64,000 nt of DNA from Liolophura sinensis (Eukaryota > Mollusca > Polyplacophora > Chitonida > Chitonidae), in NCBI RefSeq assembly GCF_032854445.1, contig NC_088306.1, forward strand, positions 9,262,193 to 9,326,192, in the 5' to 3' direction. Below the pieces are notes generated by a model that had not been told where the DNA came from, made no database searches, and saw only the letters and a list, made by a program, of their open reading frames with translations. Both the position numbers and the translations under genes were made by a program. Numbering within the stretch: the stretch's first letter is position 1; each line of letters opens with the position of its first letter. Below are positions 36,601 through 46,515 of the stretch, piece by piece.

Positions 36601-39600
36601 TTGTTGCATTCTTTGTCTTTACTGGTATACATGTATCCAATTGTTACTGGAAATATATGTATGTGTTCTTATAGGTATCCTGTATAAAAAAAAAAAAGCA
36701 AAATGTACAAACAAGTTAACAACTATTTGAAAACCAAGTCTGACAACCAAGAACATTTACAAACCTCTCAGTTGATTTTCCATCCTCTACTGTGTCTTTG
36801 GAGCCTGCGCCAGCAGCCTGCACTGGTGACTTCGACCCAGATTTAGACCTTCGACCTGGTGAGGCAGAGCCTGACCTTGATCTGCGACCAGGAGAGCCAG
36901 AGTTTGACTTTCGACCTGGAGAACCTGAGCGTGACCTTGACCTTCGTCCTGGAGAGCCTGAGCCTGACCTAGATCTGCGACCAGGGGAGCCAGATCCTGA
37001 CCTTGACCTTTGTCGTGGAGAGCCCGATCCTGACCTTGACCTTTGTCTTGGAGAGCCAGAGCCTGACCTAGATCTGCCACCTGGAGAACCAGAGCCAGAC
37101 CTTCGACCTGGAGAGCCTGAGCCTGATCGTGACCTTCGGTCTGGAGAGCCTGAACCTGATCTAGATCTACGACCTGGAGAACCTGAACCGGACCTTGACC
37201 TTTGCCCTGGAGAGGCGGAACCTGACCTTGAACGTTGCCCTGGAGATCCTGAGCCTGACCTTGATCTTCGACCTGGAGACCCAGAGCCTGATCTTTGCCC
37301 AGGAGAACCTGACCCTGACCTTTGACCTGGAGAGCCTGAGCCTGACCTGGATCTGTGGCCTGGTGATCCTGACCTTGACCTATGACTTGGTGACCTTGAC
37401 CCAGACCGTGACCTGCCATTTGGTGATCCTGATTTTGGGCTTTGACCCACAGACCCTGATCTATGACTGGGTGAACCTGACCTAGACCTCCTCCCAGGAG
37501 ATGCAGACGGGGACTGCACTCCCTGATCAGGAGACTGCGGGGCTGACATAGGGCTGCCTACTGGTCTGTCCTCATCAGAGTTACTGCCCTTTTCATCGAC
37601 ATTTTGACCCTCCCTGCCATCATCACTGTCAACGCCACTATTGTTACCATCGCTGTTCCCATTCTTCTGTGTGTTCAGACCAGTTGACTGATCTACAGAC
37701 ATTGGCTGGAAAAATCAGTCAGATTAGATTTTTCAACACAAACATATTAAAGTGTGACACAGCTTTGTCAGTCCCTCTGCAAAATTATTCAGTAGATACA
37801 TGCAGTTTGGAGTTAACTGAGTATTTGGTATTTACTGATGTAATATAAACATTAAACAATTGTTAACAACTAGCACTGTTTTAAAAGAAATGTATCTATG
37901 CATAGATCAAGTCTAAAAAGCATACCTTGCTCTTGTGAAGTTGCATTACTGATATGCATTTGAAAGTACACCGAGAAAATCGTAAGCGCTGACACCAGAT
38001 ACAATTAAACCAATAAGGCAGGAGTTCATTCACTACATTAATTTATAGTTTTAAATTCCCTAATACTGTGCGTCCCTTGACCTCGTAAGAATTTCTGATT
38101 GATTTATAGAGTTACCAACCACGTCACAAATATCCAGATGTGGTCGTATAGGTATCTTCTGAAATAACTATGGTTAAATAAACTGTTATTTTGTTATATA
38201 TATCTTTTTAACAGTACTGGTATTCAGGTATCAGTTGTAAATACCCACCTCCTCACCATCACTGTTGTATACAGGCTCATCTTGAACAGGTGTACTCCCG
38301 CCACTACCTGTAAGAACACAGGACTTGAGATTTGAACTCATGCACACACAAGTATGTACACAGACCCAGTTCACTTTTTGTCCTATTATCTTGTCTATGC
38401 CAAGAGTCTATAATGACACTGTTTGTCTACAATCTAGTGCAGAATAGTTGTGTTTAAAATCATGTCAAATGGTCGTAAAAAGCACTATACATACACTGTA
38501 CTTAAAAGGTCCTTCAGTGTCAAACCCTCTGTATCTTCAAAGGAAGGTTAAATGATGAAGATCAAGATAGACACCTGCTTTCCCAGATTGAAAGAAAATT
38601 GCAGGGTATTAAAACTGCTAGATGTATGGTTTGAAGGTTCAACAGAAAGAAAAATTTTGTCGTTTCGACTGTTGTGACTGATCAAGAAAGTACAGACAGC
38701 ATCACCCATTGCTGGTCGATAGCCACAAATGATGCCATACTTTTAAAGTTCTTGATGTTACTGCAGCATAACAGCTTTACTTAGTGTACTTGATATCTGC
38801 CTGAATCAACATCACAAATGGAGTATAATCTTTTTACACCAGATTAGCATCATGTAAACTTTAAAAGATTTTATTCTTGAGGATTCTTCACATGTGATAG
38901 ATGGGGTCTCCGTGGCCGAGGTGGTTAGCACTCCAGCGCGGCCCAATGACCCAGTTACCAAGGAGCCTGATGCTGGCTTCCTCTCCAGCCGTACGTGGGG
39001 AGGTCTGCTAGCAACCTGCAGAGGTCATGCCTTTTCTCGGTTTCCTACCATCATAATGCTAGTGCCTTCGTATAAATGAAATATTCTTGAGTATGGCATA
39101 AAAAAAAACCAATAAAATCTAATCAAATTCTACTTACAAGTGTTACATGTAAAATCTTTTGAGCCATCGTGTTAGTTCTGTAATGATCCATAAGGTTTCC
39201 TTCATAAATATTTCAATATTTCCACTTAGTTTCTGCTGGAACTGAAGCAGCAGTTCAATACTGTTACATTTTACAGGAGCTACATGGACACCATTTTTAG
39301 ACTGCAGCCATTGTTTAGCAAGTACTTATAGAACATGGCGTGAATCAGTGTATGGTTTTCCGTTAGTTGCCCCTGTGGTTACGATACTCCGCCAGCTAAA
39401 AACTAGCAATCTGGGGCTAACCTGGCAACAACAGAATAAGCCACGGCAAGCCACCTAACTACCTCCCCCACCCCCCGCACCCTCTTCCAGTTTTACCAAC
39501 ATCATTCCGTACAGAAACACTTTGGACCTGTGCAGAATATACGCCAGTGCTCTCTGTTCACGGTGATCATAACAAATACATGTCCACGGAGCTCGTTTTC

Positions 39601-39665
39601 AGTGTTGTTGTTGTAACTACAAGCTATACCGTGCGTCATTTACCTGTCTCTCCTTCGGAATCCAT
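21609..39665 (-). CDS. IWS1: IWS1, Spt6-interacting transcription elongation factor
   Basis: Seventeen coding exons, in transcript order: 39644-39665, 38249-38307, 36765-37705, 33688-33752, 33048-33096, 32366-32429, 31342-31399, 30554-30716, 28223-28370, 27922-28004, 27129-27180, 26243-26320, 25525-25642, 24608-24716, 22870-22929, 22205-22316, 21609-21734. Lengths sum to 2307 (769 codons with stop) and every phase joins cleanly. Human IWS1 is 819 residues. Seen: start [12 protein letters not shown]-rich repeats at about residues 75-325; acidic [19 protein letters not shown] near 388-404, like the family's TFIIS-N-domain-interacting motif; [10 protein letters not shown] at 475; helical core with [32 protein letters not shown] and [15 protein letters not shown] at about 525-650 (TFIIS N-terminal-like fold that binds Spt6); end [13 protein letters not shown]1 couples Spt6 and Pol II to mRNA processing in the nucleus. 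No frame error was seen. Confidence 0.97.
21936..22037 (+). mobile_element. SINE-1 head (tRNA-like part)
   Basis: GACTGTGGCTGAGTGGCTAG resembles a tRNA A-box region. B-box-like GTGAGTTTAAGTTCAGC follows. The copy stops after GCTGGCTT, so only the 5' third is present. It lies in the last IWS1 intron. Confidence 0.8.
22930..23705. repeat. 76-bp minisatellite, about 10 copies, containing a splice acceptor
   Basis: Tandem 76-bp units of the type GAGCTGGGGACAACAAAACA ... CTCTTCTGGCAACTATCT, in the intron upstream of IWS1 exon 15. The first unit starts at the exon border. Its minus-strand text GTTGTCCCCAG is the exon's 3' splice site, and the following units repeat that text as GTTGTCTCCAG or GTTGTCCCCAG. 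Confidence 0.95.
23998..24085. repeat. 21-bp repeat, 4 copies
   Basis: Four copies of a 21-bp unit with core GCTTGCACAAAGGGATCATA, in an IWS1 intron. Confidence 0.95.
24229..24492 (+). mobile_element. SINE-1, full-length reference copy
   Basis: The most complete copy in the window. It has a tRNA-like head with A box TGGCTCAGTTGG and B box GAGTTCAAGTCC, then the CTCTCCGGCCGTA, CCTGCGGATGG, TTTCCTCCCACCATAATGCT and AAGTGAAATATTCTTGAATA body, ending in GTAAAACACCAATCAAATAA. Pol III promoter boxes are intact in sequence. Confidence 0.95.
26348..26600 (-). mobile_element. SINE-2 copy
   Basis: Starts with GAGTGAGTGAGTGCGTTCAT (tail side), then CTCAACAATTTTTCAGTCGT, GTAGCAGGACGGATTTCCAC and CCATTATACTGATACGGGTC. 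It has a different body from SINE-1. It resembles a SINE pattern I associate with mollusc genomes, from memory. Confidence 0.7.
27329..27665. repeat. 36/45-bp minisatellite, about 8 copies
   Basis: Units around GTGAGAGCTCTGGTTCAGCC followed by AAATTCAGCTCCAC. Some lack an A-rich 9-bp piece, giving 36- and 45-bp forms. Located in an IWS1 intron. Confidence 0.9.
28480..29285. repeat. 18-bp minisatellite, about 45 copies
   Basis: Array built on GAAGCAGACACCAGGAGT in the IWS1 intron between exons 8 and 9. Because 18 is a multiple of 3 and stops are rare in the unit, several frames on both strands stay open for 90-300 codons; these are not genes. Confidence 0.95.
29626..29895. repeat. 25-bp minisatellite, about 11 copies
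   Basis: Unit close to TCTGAAAATCTCCCGTATGG plus CCCAT, degrading to the right. Located in the same IWS1 intron as the 18-bp array. Confidence 0.95.
29896..30553. other. IWS1 intron, nothing recognised
   Basis: Unique AT-rich intron sequence with no element or exon beyond the adjacent IWS1 exon 8. Confidence 0.55.
31031..31195 (-). mobile_element. SINE-1 copy, diverged
   Basis: Reverse copy: ATTTATTTGATTTGAATTTT, CTCAAGAATATTTCACTTAC, GCAGGTTGCTGACAGACCTT and AGAGGAAGCTAGCAAGAGCT blocks, with the head missing. Confidence 0.85.
31484..31622 (-). mobile_element. SINE-1 copy
   Basis: Reverse copy from GATTGGTGTTTTATGCCGTA to GCAGGTTGCTAGCAGACCTT. A further piece, GCCGGTTGCTGGCAGACCTT to GCCAGCATGAGCTGG, lies at about 31838-31892 and may be the rest of it or a separate insertion. 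Confidence 0.9.
31985..32300. repeat. 20-21-bp minisatellite, about 15 copies
   Basis: Irregular units of the type TGCTGTGATCTTACAGTACT. On the transcribed minus strand each typical unit contains CTGTAAGATC, a 5'-splice-site-like string. Located in the IWS1 intron between exons 6 and 7. Confidence 0.85.
33795..33870 (-). mobile_element. SINE-1 fragment, old
   Basis: TTTATTTATTTATCTGATAA, CTCAAGAATTTTTCACTCAT and a short stretch beyond; strongly diverged. Confidence 0.5.
34138..34350 (-). mobile_element. SINE-2-like copy, diverged
   Basis: GAATGAATGCTTGGGTTTTA, ATGTCATGCTTAAAAAGATT, CAGTCATATGATGACAAAG and TTACATTATACTGACAC parallel the SINE-2 copy at 26348 in the same order. Confidence 0.5.
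34738..35228. repeat. 54-bp minisatellite, about 9 copies
   Basis: Units of the type GACTATAACTCAACTACTGC, ACTATTGGTGTAATAAAACA, CTACATGTATGAGT, in the IWS1 intron between exons 3 and 4. Confidence 0.95.
35229..36764. other. IWS1 intron, nothing recognised
   Basis: Unique sequence with short open frames but no family resemblance and no exon-like splice pairs on either strand. Confidence 0.5.
36830..37500 (-). repeat. IWS1: Coding minisatellite: SRSGSGSP-type repeats of IWS1
   Basis: Within exon 3 a unit coding for [11 protein letters not shown]-like text repeats about 20 times, with alternatives GQ, DR, HR and NG after SP. Both the DNA and the protein are repetitive. It lies N-terminal to the acidic region. 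Confidence 0.95.
38903..39126 (+). mobile_element. SINE-1, near full length
   Basis: Head TCTCCGTGGCCGAGGTGGTT, then CTCTCCAGCCGTACGTGG, GCAACCTGCAGAGG, AATGAAATATTCTTGAGTAT and an A-rich tail. The B-box part is deleted. It lies in IWS1 intron 1. Confidence 0.9.
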
Positions 39666-40154
39666 GCTAAGCTCAGATCGCCCAAAAAAGGTGACTCATT
39701 GGCACATCGGACTTTGTTCTAAATCAAACACATGAAACATGCGGTCAAATAGGAAAGTACTTGATAATAGCAGTAGGATAAAAGCGTGATTCCGGAAAAC
39801 AAAACGTTCATGTATGGCAAGTTCGGTAACTCTGTATAGAGTTACCAGATAAGTTACTTCCCCTTGTAATAGGCGTAGACTAGAAGATGTTTCGAGGACT
39901 AAAAACAAGTACTTTTTTTACGATTTTAACCAAAAATGGGACGAAAAAAAACAACACTATATACATGTCTATGTACAATGTAGATGTATTTTTATAGGGA
40001 CAAAACGTAATGACAATTTAGTTCTCCCCATGCATTTATATAGGCTGTATTTCCGCTGTATTTACCTAGGCAGACATAAACTTTGTTTAATCTTATTTGT
40101 TGCATATATAGGCCCTGTGCCTCTAAATTAAACCCGTAGGAAATATTTTTATGG

Positions 40155-40320
40155 GGGTGGTGTAGCAACCTGCGGATTGTTGTGGGTTTCCCCCGGGATA
40201 ATAGGCCTATGTCCAGTTTCCTCCCACTATAAAGCTGGCCGCCGTCGTATAACTGAAATGTTCTTGAGTAAGGTGTAGCCTACAACACCAATCAATGAAG
40301 TAAATAAATCAATCAAACAT
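40155..40320 (+). mobile_element. SINE-1 copy, head truncated
   Basis: GTAGCAACCTGCGGATTGTT, TTTCCTCCCACTATAAAGCT, GCCGCCGTCGTATAACTGAA and the AACACCAATCAATGAAGTAA tail. Confidence 0.9.
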
Positions 40321-40796
40321 GGGAGCCGGGGAGATGAGGTAGACAGGCCTACGCAGGCGCACAGAGTAACAATCATCCTAGTCTTTCTAGATGGATTTAA
40401 GATTTTGACATTCATCGTAACACAGGCGATAAATATCAGGCATATTTAAAATAGAGCCTATTTACATTTGGATGAACTATTTTTGAACCTACTACTAAAG
40501 TATATAAACATATGTAATAATGCATGGGAGTGAATTGATTTACAGCATCTGCAAATTAATGATTGCATATCAACGCTGTAGAAAATCTTTCCGCTGTCTG
40601 TCGCCAGTATAAAATGTTGGTGTCTAGCTTGGTGAGACTATAACGTCATTAGAACCCCTCTCCCCTTCCAACCGTTGTATACTAGTACTTTCATCAAATC
40701 GACTTTGTTTGAAAAGGCCATAATTGTAATCTTGCCATTGATATACTTTTGTTTTCTATTTGGATGGAAACAGAGAAAATAACAATTGGAACTTAC

Positions 40797-40797
<1 letters not shown>

Positions 40798-40854
<57 letters not shown>

Positions 40855-40945
40855 ATTGGTTGGTTGGTTGGTTGATTGATTTTGATGGCCGTGCTCAAGA
40901 ATTTTTCACTTATATGATGCCGGTGAGTGTTATGGTTCGCGCGGA
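40798..40945. repeat. GATT microsatellite joined to a SINE-1 fragment
   Basis: About 80 bases of GATT/GGTT repeats run into a reverse SINE-1 piece (CTCAAGAATTTTTCACTTAT). This suggests the microsatellite grew from the SINE's A/T-rich tail. Confidence 0.8.
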
Positions 40946-41852
40946 GAATTTCACCAAAATAACAGTTCAAACTCCTTCTTATATTTGAGATGCATGCACT
41001 GATTCCCGAAGTCAGCCGAAGTGTAGATATGTCAAAGCCCTTATGCAGCATTGGTAAACTACATGTATCTTTTAACAGAAATCCAGCCCAGTCTGGGCAA
41101 GGTACGTGCTGGCTGTTTGACAATAAGTGATCGACGGTGCCATTACATATAGGATCGTTTGCACGGTGTAGCACGTATTGAAGATCACTTGTGTTTCACC
41201 AATATACCGTGAAAGCTTGTAGGCTATAAAGTCACGAGTAGGAAAAGTCCATAAGTAACTTGCCGAAGGTTAGTGGTTTATCCCGGGTAGTCCGCTGTCA
41301 AACTCTTATAAAAGAGACTACCGGCATATACCTATAGGCCTATGTGATTTTTTTTAAAATATAGCATTTAACAACAACCAGTCAATCAATCAATCAATCA
41401 ACCGATCAGTCAATCAGTCAATGAGTTCGTCAGTCGTCCAGTCAGCAATGCAATCGATGAAATGCCATCAGTCAATCAATCAATCGATCAATTAATCAGT
41501 GACATTAATTAAGTCTGGGGGCATGTTGCATGAAGTAAAAATAATAGTTCATATTCGAAGACATGAACAATATGTCTGACATATATATCTAAGCCTTGCG
41601 TCAAATGTAAAACCTGTCGTTGTTATAAGGGCAAGGGTGTTGAAAAGCATACTGAATGCTTATAGTGCTGAGATCCCCTAAACCAGCATTAAACGGAATT
41701 AGAAACTACTCGTTTTTCATTGTGCATGACGAAACAGTAATACCCTGCTGTTGTAAGTGTTTATAGGTCTGCCGTGCAAAGCTGTAACGGATAATCCTAC
41801 TGGTCAATATAGTTTATAAAATCCCCTACCATGATTAATCCAAGATGTCGTT

Positions 41853-42401
41853 ATGTGTATACACTTCGCTCTGAATGGTTTTGCAATGCTTGTAAAACAC
41901 TGCACGCTCGTAAAACATTTGGCTGAGCGCACAGACTACTTAGTTAACTGTAGACAACCCAAGCATAGCACACGTTCTATTACGCTAGTGCGTAGAACTT
42001 CGCCCCTGGCGGAGACTGGATTTATACGACCTGGTTCAGCTGATACTTGCTGTTTCGACAAAAACAGGAGGAAAGAAATTTATCGTCGTGATTTTACGGG
42101 GAACATTTTATTTGAACTACACGCCCAGGCTGTGCATAGGTTTCGTGTTTCGTATCTATGTTGGGACTTGTTTTGTGGCATTTGGCAATATTTGATATAT
42201 CTGGAATGTATATGCCTACACGGAAGACCAAAGGTTTGGATTACTAACAGCACTATGCCTTTAATACAGGTAAGGCTTTGTATCGGCCGCACTGTGTATA
42301 GTCCATATGGGCATACGGAGTGTCGTATCGTCTCAGCACTTTATCCATTCACACTGGCGGCTTTATGCACATTACATCAATCGATACAGGTAATCAACTG
42401 A
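41853..42401 (+). other. 182-codon open frame, unrecognised
   Basis: Open frame with no family resemblance I can name. GTAAG/GTAAT donor-like strings follow CAG at 42269 and 42391, so part could be a 5' exon. Composition is unremarkable and chance cannot be excluded. Confidence 0.15.
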
Positions 42402-42767
42402 TCGATTACTTTGCATTAAAAGTGTTGCTGTCAGCATCGCTTAGGTCGCGCTTCACTGAAGACCACTTGTCTTAAACCGATATGACGAGCCAGTCTGTAC
42501 GCCCCCTACGACACAGTGGAAAAGCTTGACAGCAATTTACCAAGGGTCGGTGGTTTATTCCCGAGCACCTTGGTTTTCTGCAACTATAAAACTGACCGTC
42601 ATCGTACCGGTGAAAAATTCTTGTTATATATTATTATACACAACGATAAGTTGGTAAACATCGCTTTTTGATTAGATTGTTGTTACTTTGAAGCTTAACA
42701 TCGGGCCGAAGATACTAGTTTTAAAACTAGTCACAGTACACTGTTATCCACTTGGCATATACATATC

Positions 42768-43330
42768 AGTATAGTCGAGGCCCTAGATTCGGTAAAAATG
42801 ACACAGGTGTCAGTATAGTGGAGGTCCCATACTCAACAGAGATGGCATATATCAGTTTAGTCGATGCCCTATACTCAGTTGAGATGACACATGTATCGGT
42901 ATAGTCGGGGCCCTATACTCAGTTGAGATGACACATGTATCGGTATAGTCGGGGCCCTATACTCAGTTGAGATGACACATGTATCGGTATAGTCGATGCC
43001 CTATACTCAGTTGAGATGACACATGAATGAATACAGTCGAGGCCCTATGCTCAGATGTAATGACACATGTATCAATACAGTCGAGGCCCTGTACTCAGTT
43101 GAGATGACACATGTATCGGTATAGTCGGGGCCCTATACTCAGTTGAGATGACACATGTATCGGTATAGTCGAGGGCCTATACTCAGTTGAGATGACACAT
43201 GTATCGGTATAGTCGGGGCCCTATACTCAGTTGAGATGACACATGTATCGGTATAGTCGGGGCCCTATACTCAGTGGAAAATGAAACATGAATCAGTACA
43301 GTTGAGACCCTATGCTCATTTGAGATGACA
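42768..43330. repeat. 44-bp minisatellite, about 12 copies
   Basis: Units of the type CGGTATAGTCGGGGCCCTAT, ACTCAGTTGAGATGACACAT, GTAT. The middle copies are almost identical and the edge copies diverged. Confidence 0.95.
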
Positions 43331-43452
43331 CACATATATATAGCGAAACCCCTATATTTTAGATGATCGCATGTACATTTATAGAAATAAAGTGTATAGA
43401 TACAGTCAATAGGATTTAAACTTTATATATGATTTTTTTGAAGCTGCTGTTT

Positions 43453-43455
<3 letters not shown>

Positions 43456-43530
<75 letters not shown>
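43456..43530. repeat. AT dinucleotide microsatellite
   Basis: About 75 bases of alternating A and T, interrupted once near the middle. Confidence 0.95.
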
Positions 43531-43531
<1 letters not shown>

Positions 43532-43592
43532 TTTATTTATGGTTAGTGGTGCACGTCATTTTGAAGAATGTATGACGTGTACGATGAAGATA

Positions 43593-43858
43593 CACTCCAA
43601 AAAAAAGTTTGTTAATTTTAACAGAAAATCTATTGTGTGAGTGATGCTAGAAAGCATTCTGCTATTGTAACAGAATATTCTGTTAAATATAACACATATA
43701 TTCTACTGATTCAAGATAAAGATTCTATTAAACTAACAGGATGTCATGTTGAACAGGATATCATAACACAGTGTAATTTAATAACAACAGAATACATTCT
43801 ACAATCACTCAGACAACAGACTTTCAGATCATTTAACAGATCATTTTTTTTTAGTGTG
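43593..43858. mobile_element. MITE family B, copy 1
   Basis: Left end CACTCCAAAAAAAAGTTTGT and right end ATTTTTTTTTAGTGTG are inverted repeats, flanked by TA on both sides (TA target duplication, as in Tc1/mariner-type elements). The interior is AT-rich with many AACAGAAT-like words and is non-coding. Confidence 0.75.
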
Positions 43859-44284
43859 TAACATATATATGGTATTTAGCCATGCAGATCTTAGGAATAC
43901 AACGCTTCACGTGCTCCAGGGTTTAACACGGAAATCTCATACGTCTATTATTCAATACCATTTTGTCAACATTCTGTATGCGTGATTGCCTGTGTGTTGT
44001 ATTTACATTCAAGAGCATACAGATCCAAAGATTAAGTTAAGTCCTAAGTCGTAAAACTCCTTAAGAATAATTTTCTGCTTAGAATAAGCTGAGAGAATTG
44101 AAACATCAAGGTTATTGGCCGGCTGATCGAGATTATGGCTTATAGATGGTCTATTGTTATTGTCACAGTTATAGTTTACCGAATACTTCGCCCCTCACCG
44201 AGTATGTAAGATAAATCCACCTACCGTAAATCACCGGAAAATTCGCCCAAATGACAGGGTGAAAAGAAAACCTTAATATTCACA

Positions 44285-44450
44285 CAGAGTTTATGCATTT
44301 ACATGAACAGTTGCATATGAACAGAATAAAACCCTTAGGTAAACTGACAAGCGGCCGTCTTTCACCGGTACGTGTGATTATATGCCAGTTATCACATTGC
44401 CAATGCTGCTCTGGTTCTACTCTCTATGCTGAACGTTATAAAATAGATTC
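44285..44450 (+). repeat. Dispersed repeat family C, copy
   Basis: TTATGCATTTACATGAACAG, AAACTGACAAGCGGCCGTCT, TTCACCGGTACGTGTGATTA and CTGCTCTGGTTCTACTCTCT recur in the same order at 53.7, 54.1, 59.1, 59.3 and 63.1 kb. Confidence 0.7.
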
Positions 44451-44649
44451 ATTATCAGCATATGCAAATTTCAGTGTCCAAAGTATACCTTAGTATAACA
44501 ACACCATTCTTATATAGTAGTAATAATCACTGAAGTGTAGCCTACCTTCTTAATCGCCATGGGATGAATGCAGTATCGAGCTTGGCTTACTATTTTAACA
44601 TTTCACTTAACGACCACCAAGTGATGAAACGTTGAAAATATGATGTCTT

Positions 44650-44705
44650 TATGTTATTTATTTGATTGGTGTTTTACGTCGTGCTCAAGAATATTTCACT
44701 TATAG
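44650..44705 (-). mobile_element. SINE-1 fragment (tail)
   Basis: TTATTTATTTGATTGGTGTT, TTACGTCGTGCTCAAGAATA, TTTCACTTATAGG, then unrelated sequence. Confidence 0.85.
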
Positions 44706-44821
44706 GAATACATTTTCATAAAGAGCTATCCGTTCATAAGTAGCTTACCCGTGGTAGTTTTATGAAATCAAGATACATTTGATGGAGGAAATATAATGCT
44801 TCATAGTTATAATGGCCTGTA

Positions 44822-45075
44822 CTCTCAAAAAATTAATCTGTAAAATTTAACAGGAATCTGTTGTTTGACGCTAGAACGTATTTTATTACAGCAGATTACG
44901 CTGTTAAATGAAGCACGTATATTCTGTTAATTTAACAGAACGATTGTGTTATACTAACAGGGGAGACTGTGTTGTATATGATACAGTATAGCGTTATAAT
45001 AACAGAATATATTGTAGCATCATCTTGCAAGACAACAGACTTTGTGTAGAAATTAACAGATTTTTTTTTAGCGCA
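44822..45075. mobile_element. MITE family B, copy 2
   Basis: Same design as copy 1: left end CTCTCAAAAAATTAATCTGT, right end AACAGATTTTTTTTTAGCGCA, flanked by TA. The interior matches copy 1 in word order (GCTAGAA, ATTACAGCAGATTACGCTGTT, AACAGACTTTGTG). Confidence 0.75.
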
Positions 45076-45077
45076 TA

Positions 45078-45754
45078 CCTGTGCGAAGCTTATAAATGAG
45101 TCAGGTAACTGTGTAATTCTCAGCGTGTTACGTAGCGAAGGTGACATGACTGCCTCGTATCTTTCCGCATGCGGAACAGGGGGGAGGGTGGGGTGGGGGC
45201 ATACGTGGAGGAACTTTGAGGAGATAAACCAAGTGACCCAAGGCCTTTGATGTAGGCATTTAGAACACCACTATATACAATCAATCACTTTATACATCAC
45301 GCACACTTACTACATGTCTCTGTAATCTTAATAAGCAAATAACGGCCGATATTAAAGTGTCCGAGCAAACACATCATAAACAGTTTATTATTTCGACCCG
45401 TTTGACATCACCCCTGATATGATATAATAGACAGCTCGTAAAAGCATACGTGAGCAGAACGCCGTGCAAGAGTAGACAAGTTATAACTCTGAGCAGGTTC
45501 GAGGTTAGGAAGTCGTAATGTGTGATACATTATTACTGACTCATGCCCCACCATTTTCTGTTGTTGATTTTAGGGCCTTTCTTCATATGGAAACTTAAAA
45601 TATATGTCTGAAAACAACAACAAGAACGAAAAAAAAAGAGAAATAATTAAAAAAAAAAAACAGATTAAATTTCCCAGCCACATAGACCTACACTGAACCC
45701 CGTCATATAATTGAAATATTCTTGAGTAAAGTAACACAATAGTGACAAAGTACG
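45078..45754. other. Gap, nothing recognised
   Basis: Unique sequence with G-rich (about 45178-45200) and A-rich (about 45620-45665) stretches; no gene. Confidence 0.5.
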
Positions 45755-46095
45755 AGGGTTGTGGTTGTTGACCCGAGTTCAGTCTACTGTGACTGAGACA
45801 GGTGACCTGTCACGTGACTGCGGTTTGATGCTTTAGTAAAAGATCCGGGGTTCAATCCTGAGTGGCGTTATATCTAAGGCTTCAAAATCAGTAACATTAG
45901 CACCCAGCTTTGTAGGAATACATTTAACACTGGTCGGACCAGAGTCAGTATAATGTGACTGGGTGGGTTAGATATCCTCTCACTCATGGCGTTCGAGGGA
46001 GGCAGCACCAGAAATATGCCGCAATCGGTCCGGCCTGTTACAACGAGAAACCGTCGTGATATGACCTTTGTATGTTTAAAGTGATGATAAATTTT
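45755..46095 (+). mobile_element. SINE-3, tRNA-like dispersed repeat
   Basis: A B-box-like GGGGTTCAATCCTGAG follows TGACTGCGGTTTGATGC. The body includes CCAGAGTCAGTATAATGTGA, GAGGGAGGCAGCACCAG and GCCGCAATCGGTCCGGCCTG. I associate this text with a repeat common in mollusc genomes. Ends are approximate. Confidence 0.5.
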
Positions 46096-46365
46096 CAATG
46101 AAAGAAAGTAACAACACCATTATCCCAAAATTGCTGTTCCTGGTTGCCTTTCTCCACGGGGAAGATGTCATCATACATGATAATATTCATTGTGAGAAAA
46201 GCCTAAGCCCATCTTGATGCTGCCATCTAAACGTGGTTATTGCATGGTACATCAATTTATATACAGTATGTAGGCCTAGAGTCTAAATACAAAGGAATGT
46301 AAACATATAGCGTAATGTAAACATACAGCGTGGCATTTATTTAATTTTCAACTCTCAGTTGTGCG

Positions 46366-46455
46366 TAATGCTGGCCGCCGTCGTATATTATTCTTGGGAA
46401 GTCAAATATTCTTGGGTACGGCGTAAAACGCCAATCAAATAAATAAATAAATAAT
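46366..46455 (+). mobile_element. SINE-1 3' fragment
   Basis: TAATGCTGGCCGCCGTCGTA and GGCGTAAAACGCCAATCAAA with an AATAAATAAATAAAT tail. An internal piece is duplicated (ATTCTTGGGAAGTC, ATATTCTTGGGTA). It lies just upstream of the Roco gene's first visible exon. Confidence 0.9.
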
Positions 46456-46515
46456 AACATGCTTTTTCTCAGTTAATTCTACATCTGTGTATCAGTCCCC
46501 ATATTTACTTTTCAG

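Larger units (their letters stand above)
39666..41800. other. Upstream of IWS1; promoter side and repeat debris
   Basis: Must include the IWS1 promoter near 39.7 kb, but no core motif is clear. Further right lie SINE-1 (40155-40320), a GATT microsatellite and a TCAA-rich stretch (about 41380-41500). No gene was recognised. Confidence 0.5.

Noticed and set aside
36792-37485. Plus-strand and second minus-frame open frames over IWS1 exon 3
   Set aside because: Shadows of the coding repeat. Only the SRSGSGSP frame joins the neighbouring IWS1 exons.
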